Shown piece after piece: positions 56,866 to 64,000 of a DNA stretch of 64,000 nt (position 1 is the first letter of the stretch; every line of letters begins with the position of its first letter). The notes below the pieces were generated by a model. It made no database searches. It worked only from the letters and a program-made list of their open reading frames with translations, and was not told the origin of the DNA. Source of the stretch: Platycnemis pennipes (taxonomy: Eukaryota > Arthropoda > Insecta > Odonata > Platycnemididae); NCBI GenBank assembly GCA_933228895.1, contig OW121848.1, positions 158,426,688 to 158,490,687 of the forward strand. Reading direction: 5' to 3'. A program made the position numbers and the translations under genes.

Positions 56866-57640
56866 ACAGGTCCGCTTCTATTTCTTTTTAACATCAGCGT
56901 TTTCAGTACCTTAGTGAGTAGTAGACTTAAACTTGAAGCAGACGACGCGGTAGTATACAGGGGGATACCTAATGAATACGGTATGGAATAAACAAGGAGT
57001 TAGATGCAATTGTAGAGTAGTTCAACAAAGGAATTTATAAGTATACCTAAAAAAGTGTGTATCTTTAATTTTTGGAAAATAAATAATTCGTTATACCGAT
57101 CCTATGCTATTATACAAACGACAATTAAAATCGTTGAATTCATTAGGCCCTTACGTGCTACAATTACTAAATATTTATCGTGGGGAAGACACATCCGGAA
57201 CATCTACAGCCAACAGAAAGCTAGGATTTGTTAATAGAGTACTTCGGACATCTGACGAGAAGACCAAAGAGCGATGTTATTTTTCACTAGTTAGAATTTA
57301 GAGTCTTTGAATTTAGAGTCAGTATATGGGATGGGATGCGAATGAATTAGGTTTGATCACTGAATTAGACAGTGTGCAGCGTAGAGCAGGCAGGTTTGTT
57401 AAAAGGTGTAACGAAAAGTTTTAGCATTGTGTCAAAATAAATAGACGAATTAGGTTGGGAATCATTATCAGATCGTAGGTTAAAATATCGGTTAGGTTAT
57501 CCCCTGCAGAAATTTACAGCGGATAGGTTAACTGAAGTATTAGATGTATATTATAGTAGTTCGATGCATATTAAAATCCCCTGCGTGTTATTCTAGATTT
57601 GATCAGAGAAATGATTTTAGAGAGATCGGTTGTGACATGT
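56866..57640 (+). mobile_element. LINE reverse-transcriptase fragment (pseudogenic)
   Basis: It encodes, with stops and frameshifts, GPLLFLFNISVFSTLVSSRL and then EADDAVVYR (about 56935-56961), the remnant of the RT catalytic motif usually read as FADD. Further on are KLGFVNRVLRTSDEKTKERC (about 57220-57280) and the C-terminal LDSVQRRAGRFVKR. It is the most 5' part of the L2/CR1-like element kept in the window. Confidence 0.75.
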
Positions 57641-57644
57641 CCAG

Positions 57645-57955
57645 CCACTCCTAAATTTCATTGTCTCCGATCAATACTAGTTATTAAGCGTGACTTGAAT
57701 GTAATTTGCATTAAAATGTCAGTTGGCGTATGTTTGTTTACTTTTTATTGCAATGACGATAAGCATGCATGAAAGCAATGCGTGCACGGTTATTTATATT
57801 CTCTTTCAGGATAAATAACTTACTAATAAATTTTATACTTTAAGAAAATTTATTTAATTGGACTGGAATAAGAAGAAAATATTGATTATCAATTGAATTG
57901 AATGAAATAATAAGTTTACGTTTTGTGATAAGTAAGGTGGCTGCTAAGAAATGGA
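57645..57955. other. No gene seen
   Basis: AT-rich sequence; nothing recognised. Confidence 0.5.
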
Positions 57956-57959
57956 AGCC

Positions 57960-58150
57960 GCAGATTTTAATTTTTTGTCTTATTTTAATCTGCGAATTTC
58001 AGGACTCATAGTCCTCACTTCCAATTAACAGATTGGGCGATACAAACATCCATGCCCCGGAAAGTGAAAATCATCCCCGGTCGGGAAACGAACCCGCGAC
58101 CCTGGGATCGACAGGCGAGGGATTTAACCCGCCGACACCGGGCCTTTTTT
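57960..58150 (-). mobile_element. tRNA-derived SINE of a second type
   Basis: On the minus strand GGTGTCGGCGGGTTAAATCC and the B box GGGTTCGTTTCCC (58083-58095) form a tRNA-like head, followed by a body containing GTGAGGACTATGAGTCCTG. It does not share the CCGTCCGTCGGATGGGACGT body of the other SINEs. The acceptor-stem ends do not pair as in a true tRNA gene. Confidence 0.65.
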
Positions 58151-58154
58151 AACG

Positions 58155-58470
58155 CATTGAAGTTCACTCACTACGTTTTTATAACCTTTTCCTCTTACTC
58201 GTTCCACTTTTTGTCTGTGAAACGACGGTGAGAAGTGAAACATAAACAATTTTTGGGAAAAAAGTATTTAAAAAAGATAACAGAAGAAAAATGCATCTCA
58301 CAAAGAGCATCACTCTCAAAAGGTCATGGGATTGAACGCTGGCGAGAATAACTTCGTGACAAAATGAAAAGACTCCGCTTCATGCAATGAGGAATACCTC
58401 GACTGCCGTTTGAGCCCTAAGCTGCTGCTATTATTATTTCAATTACTCAGGGACGACGCCGTCATCATTA
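58155..58470. other. No gene seen
   Basis: AT-rich sequence leading into a GC-rich island; nothing recognised. Confidence 0.5.
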
Positions 58471-58479
58471 TTTTCGATC

Positions 58480-59170
58480 GCTTCACGGAGTCTCTCTCGA
58501 TGGATCGATATACGCTTCGAGAGAGAGTCGACGGGGGGGGGGGGCGGGAGAGTGGATGTTTACGCGGCGGCCGCAGCCCTCTTCTCTCCCGCCCCTCCCC
58601 CCGCCCCCCCCTGGGGATTGCGGAGGGGCGGCGGTCGGGAGCGGCGCTATGTGCCCCTCGGGGGCTTTACGCCCGGCGGGGGGCGGGGGGGAAGGAGGGG
58701 GAAGGGTCCCCCGAGGGGCGGGTTTCCCTGCTCCCGTTTTGGTTTCACCAATTTTCGAGGGTGGCATTAAAAAGCAGATGGAGCGAGGGAGGGGAGCGAG
58801 AAGAGCGGGGGAAGGGGGGGGATGGAGGGGAGAGAGAGAAAAAGAGGGGGTAAGCACATACATAGGCGGGGATTCCTCCCCCCCAGGCACCCGCACAAGT
58901 ATACCCTTCACTGACTCCCTCCCTCGGCCTTCCGTGGTGGGGGGTTGGGGGCGAAGGGTGATTGATTGATTAAGGTCCACATTGGCGGCGAGAGGGGGAG
59001 GGGTGGTTCGTTCGTGTGGGGGTGGACTTGGACATGAAGTACGCCTTCTCTTCCGAACGTGCGTCGGTGCGTTCTGCAGTTTCCTGCCTGCACTTGTTTT
59101 CGTGCGACCGAATCTCTCAGGGAGCTCAAATTTCATTGAGTGGAACAGAGGGGACACGCTTATATCTAGT
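58480..59170. promoter_or_regulatory. G-rich island with quadruplex-forming runs
   Basis: G-biased on the plus strand, with a run of twelve Gs at 58533-58544 and dense G-tracts at 58660-58720. Frames are open on both strands through composition. It may be a promoter or first-exon region. Confidence 0.35.
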
Positions 59171-59174
59171 CGCC

Positions 59175-59450
59175 TCAGTAGCGAAGAAGCCTAACGCTGA
59201 ATAATCCCAATTGATAATAAAGATTGTCTCTCTGAACTGCCTTATTTGCGTGATTTGGTGCTGAGATCTACTCTTCCTTTGGTAAATGTATGCATTGCAA
59301 ATTCCTCTCCACTGAGTCGTTCTGTAGCCTCGCCTATTAAAATGACAAATTTTGTTGCCATGCAGAGAAGTTTCCGATAACTACAGTATTTTTGCAAATA
59401 TTACTACTAATTAATACCATGCGAACCACCGCGAGTAAATTACGGAAGTG
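59175..59450. other. No gene seen
   Basis: Nothing recognised. Confidence 0.5.
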
Positions 59451-59454
59451 GCAT

Positions 59455-59670
59455 TGAAGGAATAACCATAGTACGGACCCGGCGTTGGCATTAACCTGCT
59501 TGTAATAGCAGGCGTCTCAGGGTCCACATTTTAACATACAACTCCTTGATCGTAGTGTCACTTAGGAAGTGCACTCGTTCAGGATTACACTAAAATCTGC
59601 TATCCCCCGGATTGAAGTGTGGACCCTTTAGATTGATGTCCTGTACTCCAACCACAGCACCGACCTGATC
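59455..59670 (-). mobile_element. Diverged SINE, minus strand
   Basis: The minus strand shows GGTTAATGCCAACGCCGGGT, matching the SINE body end at 54.6 kb, and a poorly preserved tRNA-like head (GGTTGGAGTAC...CTTCAATCC). The middle is more diverged than in the other copies. Confidence 0.5.
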
Positions 59671-59674
59671 CTAA

Positions 59675-60130
59675 CTTAGTTAAATAATGCAGAATAACCT
59701 GCTTAATTATAAAAAAACATCCAAATCGTAGAATTATTCGTTAATAAATTCAAACAATTATTTCCATCCCCATTCCCGCAATGTATAGAAGCTTCGTCAG
59801 CCTTTGAATTTTCGGTGCAGGGCTTCGTAAAATGCCTTTGCAAATTTAGTATCGTAATCCTAGGCGAATCGTTACGTAGGTATACGTGTTTTGATAAGCA
59901 GTAAGAAGCCAGCAATCCAGCCCCGATTAAATCTACTCTATATTTCCACTGAAATATTGTTTTCGGAAAACTTGGTAAGTTATTGGCACGTGAGCGGATT
60001 GAGGTTCGCGGCATGACGTTCCCTGCTTGGCAGTTATTCCAGTGTTGAGATGCGTCGCTCGCATTGGTGTCCATCTGTGTTCTTGTGCGTGCGTGAAGTG
60101 CGTTGCATACACTTGTATGGAGTGTTGGCT
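59675..60130. other. No gene seen
   Basis: Nothing recognised. Confidence 0.5.
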
Positions 60131-60134
60131 CTTA

Positions 60135-60430
60135 GTATTTTGCAGCAGGGGATGACTCTACAATGGATGGAGTCACCTGCTGTCCCTGCCCGCCCTCCCT
60201 CCGCCTGCAATGCGAGGGGAGCTGGCCCGAGATGGGCCTTCTCTCCCTGCGGGGGGTCCTGGGCGAGGGGACCCTGTTGGCTTTTGGGCCTGGATGCACC
60301 AGAGGGTAGGAAGCGGGGGTGGGGCGAGGGAGGGTGGAAAGGGATTGGAATGAAAACTCGGAGGGGAGAAGCAAGAGGCGCCGTGGTGCGGGGATTGGGT
60401 TGAAGGATGGGGAATAAGGGGCCAGAGGGT
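60135..60430. promoter_or_regulatory. GC-rich island
   Basis: CpG- and G-rich sequence immediately before a LINE tail. Open frames on both strands are probably compositional. Confidence 0.3.
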
Positions 60431-60431
60431 G

Positions 60432-60545
60432 CAGGTACATCTGCATCTACGTACTGTCTTGCGTTCAACCGGGGGGGTGTGTGGCAGAGGGTGAAGATCG
60501 CCAAACATGCAGTACTATGTATTATATATGGATATGGATGGACCG
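60432..60545 (-). mobile_element. L2/CR1-like LINE 3' tail
   Basis: Tail ACATCTGCATCTACG, an altered stem-loop and GGTGAAGATCGCCAAACATG. Confidence 0.75.
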
Positions 60546-60549
60546 TACC

Positions 60550-61150
60550 TAACCACTGTTTTCAAGCTGTTTCAGTTTAATTTCAAGTATCATGCATTGC
60601 TTGTGATACAGAGATTGAATTAAAGTGACGTTACCAAAACAAAATGTCATTAAATTATAAACGTAACTCTAACATTGCTATTAAAGATTTAAATTAATAC
60701 CTATGTGCTGTGGTTCCTTGCTTGGAGTGCAAAATAAAATGCTACTACTGAGTGATAAACATTTATTACAACTATCTGCTGATTGAAATTGAAACAGAAG
60801 AAAATTTGTGAATTTATTTTCCATAAACGCTTTATTGTGTAATTATTTATCAAACTACTGGTCAAACAGTAAGTCTTGCGCTAATTTTCAATCAATTAAT
60901 GTACTTGAGTAGCCTCAAAAGTACCGGTACACCGGTTATTACGTTTGCATAACTCCATTGGTAAAATTCTTCCGTTTTAATAAATACTCCTTTAACATTT
61001 AAAGTGTTACCTAGGCCTCTTTCTCGTTTCTTCCTCGGGTTCCCATATTTTCACTGCAACTCCCGTGATCAAGGAAACAGACTTCAAATCAAGGCAAGTT
61101 CATTTCAGGACGTAGGGAAAGGTAATTGATGTATGGATTGAATGGAGCCA
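60550..61150. other. No gene seen
   Basis: AT-rich sequence; nothing recognised. Confidence 0.5.
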
Positions 61151-61161
61151 TTAGAGCTCAC

Positions 61162-61319
61162 CTGTAATTGCACTTTTCGTGGGTGATAACACCTACCAGG
61201 TTTTTGCGATGAGGAATTTACATATTTCGATGCGTTACGCAGGCGATAGTATCTTCTACTCCAAGCGCAAGGAGTGGGTGGTTCCGGTTCTCTTAGCTTT
61301 TCATCTCGGAGTCCAAGGC
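61162..61319 (-). CDS. Candidate 158-nt internal exon
   Basis: An acceptor (AAAAGATATTTCAG|GCC) and a consensus donor (TTACAG|GTGAGC) enclose 52 open codons. They contain LRDEKLREPEPPTPCAWSRR, YYRLRNASKYVNSSSQKPG and RCYHPRKVQLQ. It starts with two bases of a split codon and ends in phase 0. A minus-strand LINE tail lies about 25 bp upstream of the acceptor, in what would be the intron. The family is not recognised. It is phase-compatible with the candidates at 54.7 and 40.9 kb. Confidence 0.33.
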
Positions 61320-61344
61320 CTGAAATATCTTTTAAAATGTCTCG

Positions 61345-61480
61345 TGTCAATCTACATTTACGGAATACCCTGCAAACCACCACGAGGGTGTGTTGTATGG
61401 GGTGTAAATCACCAATAATGCACTGATTTCAACTAGGAGCTACAATCTACTAATTAATGAAAACGTGTTAGGTGCAAATA
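61345..61480 (-). mobile_element. L2/CR1-like LINE 3' tail
   Basis: CAATCTACATTTACGGAATA followed by CCTGCAAACCACCACGAGGG and the family UTR. Confidence 0.8.
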
Positions 61481-61524
61481 TATGTGTAAAAATAATGTAC
61501 AAGGGTCTCGTGCAAATATTTGGT

Positions 61525-61620
61525 TAATATCTACATCTACATAATACCCTGCAACCCACCATAAAGGTGTGTGGCAGTGGGTGAATTCTCACTAAACATC
61601 TACATAGCAATGAAGTGATT
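61525..61620 (-). mobile_element. L2/CR1-like LINE 3' tail
   Basis: TATCTACATCTACATAATAC, stem-loop and GTGAATTCTCACTAAACAT: the subfamily with an AAAGG loop. Confidence 0.85.
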
Positions 61621-61659
61621 ACTGGCTGTAAAGGCCTTCTATGTCTCTACAGACTGAAC

Positions 61660-61715
61660 ATGCTAGGAAAATACAGGTAACTGCACCTAGATAAAATATA
61701 AGTGCAGTTACCTGT
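61660..61715. repeat. Short inverted repeat
   Basis: AAATACAGGTAACTGCAC and GTGCAGTTACCTGTATTT are perfect inverse copies about 19 bp apart and would form a stable hairpin. Confidence 0.85.
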
Positions 61716-61794
61716 ATTTCTCTATCATGCATGTATTAGTAATGTTGAAACATGCATTGTGCACTGCATATATAACTGCGTTATTCCGTAACGG

Positions 61795-62215
61795 TCACCG
61801 CGAGGGTGTGTGGCATATTTGTTCACAAATGACGTTAGATTTATTTTAAGATTCCCGGCGTATTATGCTGGGTTTGAACATATTAACAAGATTAGATAGA
61901 TAGATTGCTGTACTGATAGATTTAAAATGTCATTTTTCCACCGTACTATAAGAGAGCACAAAACGCAGCATAGCAAAGGGATAGGAACAGATGGGATAGG
62001 TAGGTGAAATATTGTTAGAGTAGACTGTAGTGCACGACCAATCCCTTTATTAACTTTGTAGATGCTAACCATATAGCTTCATGTTACCTTGTTATCTAGT
62101 ATATTTCCATGTATAAGCCTACTTGCATTTCAATAGTGCATGTTTGGTGATCCTCACCACCTGCCACACACCCTCGTGGTGGCAAGCATGGTACTGCGCA
62201 ATCTAGATGTAAATT
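61795..62215 (+). mobile_element. L2/CR1-like LINE 3' end, with a short antisense tail piece beside it
   Basis: From about 61850 the plus strand carries an RT C-terminal remnant (TTTAAAATGTCATTTTTCCA) and the 3' UTR. It ends with the stem-loop CACCACCTGCCACACACCCT and a diverged tail. At 61795-61830 a minus-oriented stem-loop piece (CACCGCGAGGGTGTGTGGC) lies just before it. Confidence 0.8.
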
Positions 62216-62219
62216 ATTT

Positions 62220-62635
62220 TTGTGGAACAATTTAAAATGCTTTTTTTAAAACTTTGAATACTGCATTCACTTGTGTATTACTTCCCCCGATTGGAAAAAC
62301 GTCATGTACGAAAAAACCCAATTGTTTTTCACATGGTATACGTTTTCTAAAACCGTGATGAATTAAACTCGATAGAAAATGTTCATCTATGAAGGACATT
62401 ACGTTACTGGCCCTGATGCGCGCAAGGATTTTGCAAGAGATGTGGATCACTGACATTGATCTGTAATTTTCTGCGTATTCCTTATTGCCTCATTCGTAGA
62501 TGGGTGTGAGATGGGCTAATATGCAGTCCCTTCTGTTATAGTTGTACGTAACTTTTGTACTTGTTAAGTGGTATTTCTCGGGGCTGAGTTTAAAGCCACA
62601 AAATGCGTCCACCAGGTTGTGGATGGTGGGTTGAC
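62220..62635. other. No gene seen
   Basis: A minus-strand frame around 62232-62456 is LINE-like in feel, with HISCKILARIRAS and FIDEHFLSSLIHHGF, recalling an RT N-terminal palm region. It is not firmly assignable. Confidence 0.35.
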
Positions 62636-62639
62636 CTCT

Positions 62640-62790
62640 AGATATACATCTACATCTACATAATGCCCTGCAAGCCACCACAAAGGTGTGTGGAAGGGGG
62701 TGATTTCTCACCAAACATGCACTACGTATCATGCATAAAAAAGGAATAGTATTAAAATACTAGTCAGAGCTTCACTATTTAAAGAGGTTA
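62640..62790 (-). mobile_element. L2/CR1-like LINE 3' tail
   Basis: ACATCTACATCTACATAATG followed by the CCTGCAAGCCACCACAAAGG stem-loop and family UTR. Confidence 0.88.
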
Positions 62791-62794
62791 GCTG

Positions 62795-63160
62795 CGAGAT
62801 AAGCGAGTTAACTTCTCGAATAAGCAGTCGTGGACAAAAAGCGGTGGCACTTCGAGGTGGTATTGGTCTATCCCTGGGTAAAGTAAGCCTTTAAATAATA
62901 CAGAACCTGTGAAGACATCGAGACTTGGCGACGGAGGCCGCCAACAATTACGCTTTCCATCACCCGGGGGAGATGGAAGTAGCTCTTCTTCACATGAGTG
63001 AAGGTGGAGACCACAGTGGTCGGTAGAGCGACACTCATTTCACTACAGGCGTGGTAACATTTACTTTAATGGCTGCAGTACTGCGATGTGGAAGGCAAGG
63101 GGAAACCAGCACATAATCATCCCGGGGAGTCGCAGCTAGTCCACTCCTTTCTTTCTTATC
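62795..63160. other. Unassigned, possibly repetitive sequence
   Basis: Moderately GC-rich sequence with GGAAGGCAAGGGGAAACCAG. It may be part of an unrecognised repeat. No gene seen. Confidence 0.4.
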
Positions 63161-63164
63161 CATC

Positions 63165-63735
63165 CAAGAAGTCAAAGAAACGTCTCCGGGAGTGAATATC
63201 CACGGGGAGAAAATCAGCATGCTACGATTCGCGGATGACATAGCAGTTATGGCAGAAACTGAAGGAAATTTAAGGAAGACACTAGGAAATATGGAAAGAA
63301 ACATGGCCAGACATCATCTGAAGATCAATTAAAAGAAAACTAAGGTATTGGAATGCTGTAAGAGAAAAGAAGCCAAGGCCAATGCCAAACTAGAAAAACA
63401 AAAAATCGAGGAGGTGGAAGAGTTCTGTTGCCTCGGAAGCCGAGTAACCAGCGATGGACGAAGTAAAAGAGAAATTGCCAGTAGAATCGCCCAAGCAAAA
63501 AGGGCATTTTACCAGAAGAAGATTCTGCTTACTGCTGCAAATACAAGCGTGGAAGTGAGGAAACACTTCATTAGAACATACACCTGGAGCATTCTACTAA
63601 TAGGGTAGCGAAGCATGGACAAAAAAAGCAGCAGAGAATTCCAGGCTGGAAGCATTAGAAATATGGAGCTACCGAAGAATGATGAAGATAAAATGGATCG
63701 ATCGAGTGACAAACAAAGAAGTCTTAAGGTCATCC
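63165..63735 (+). mobile_element. RTE-like LINE with RT catalytic motif, pseudogenic
   Basis: It starts in the reverse-transcriptase domain: EVKETSPGVNIHGEKISML, then RFADDIAVMAE with the catalytic FADD at 63228-63239. A stop (ATCAATTAA) interrupts the frame near 63328. It continues with EEFCCLGSRVTSDGRSKREI and AKRAFYQKKILLTAANTSV, then a frameshift at FIRTYTWSILLIG. It ends abruptly near 63735 without the family tail, so both ends are lost. Confidence 0.85.
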
Positions 63736-63739
63736 TGAC

Positions 63740-64000
63740 GATACTGTAATGCAGTGAAATCCCGGGTCGTAGTAAAGTTTATTTCTGTGGATTTGGCTCG
63801 TGTTTTTTCTTTCTGTGTTTTCATGTTTCGCTTCCACTCCATATCGACTGAATCTTCAGAAGACCCCCCACTTTAAAAGGGACTCAAAAAATCATTTCTC
63901 AAACTAGGAACTGAGGTAAAATGGTTATAACGGGTAAAAAAAGTAAAAAAATATTGTTGACAAACCCAGCTTTGACAGTAGCAACTCCATTAATCATCTT
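63740..64000. other. No gene seen
   Basis: Nothing recognised up to the window edge. Confidence 0.5.

Noticed and set aside
58076..58146. True tRNA gene
   Set aside because: The B box is good, but the acceptor-stem ends do not pair and a SINE-like body follows.
58410..59200. Frames up to 224 codons at the 58.5-kb island
   Set aside because: They are Pro/Gly/Arg-rich products of G-runs, open on both strands, with no domain, splice or homology signal.
1..64000. Bacterial or viral contamination or an integrated viral genome
   Set aside because: No operon structure, no viral structural or polymerase genes. All reverse-transcriptase sequence is of non-LTR type.

Overview
This window looks like a piece of a large, repeat-rich arthropod genome, most likely an insect. 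No species can be named from the sequence alone. The evidence is an AT-rich non-coding background, non-LTR retrotransposon (LINE) fragments of at least two families, tRNA-derived SINEs, small inverted-repeat elements, a piggyBac transposon, and eukaryotic splice-site and promoter signals. There are no bacterial operons, no rRNA and no convincing true tRNA gene.

The one clear complete gene is a piggyBac transposase (21280-23004). It lies inside an apparently intact element (20407-23372) with perfect 16-bp terminal inverted repeats, TTAA on both sides, all three catalytic aspartates and a C-terminal cysteine-rich domain. It could be autonomous.

Layout: 0-7 kb is AT-rich with decayed LINE pieces. 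6.9-8.4 kb has a CRE/CCAAT promoter-like block followed by a GC-rich island. 8.5-15.8 kb is mostly featureless, apart from a 136-bp tandem duplication, a 29-nt palindrome and a LINE tail. 16.0-17.0 kb is a strong GC island with a probable minus-strand coding exon. 18.3-19.0 kb is a 370-bp tandem duplication, next to another GC island. 20.0-23.4 kb holds a hAT-like piece and the piggyBac element. 23.4-26.6 kb is RTE-like LINE sequence with an L2/CR1-like LINE nested in it. 27-30.6 kb mixes LINE tails with two candidate host exons. 36.4-38.2 kb has two large hairpin-forming inverted repeats. 41-44 kb has a GC island, a SINE and an RTE-like tail. 47.6-49.9 kb is a 2.3-kb minisatellite of about 20-bp units with a palindromic core. 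50-64 kb is dense in L2/CR1-like LINE tails, with SINEs, MITE-like elements and two more GC islands.

Almost everything recognisable is mobile DNA or its debris. Apart from the transposase, host coding sequence can only be proposed as single exons with plausible splice sites (minus strand: 16.0-16.6, 28.5-28.8, 40.8-40.9, 54.7 and 61.2-61.3 kb; plus strand: 29.9-30.6, 37.5 and 44.9 kb). These would fit long introns of one or more host genes, but none was matched to a known family here.
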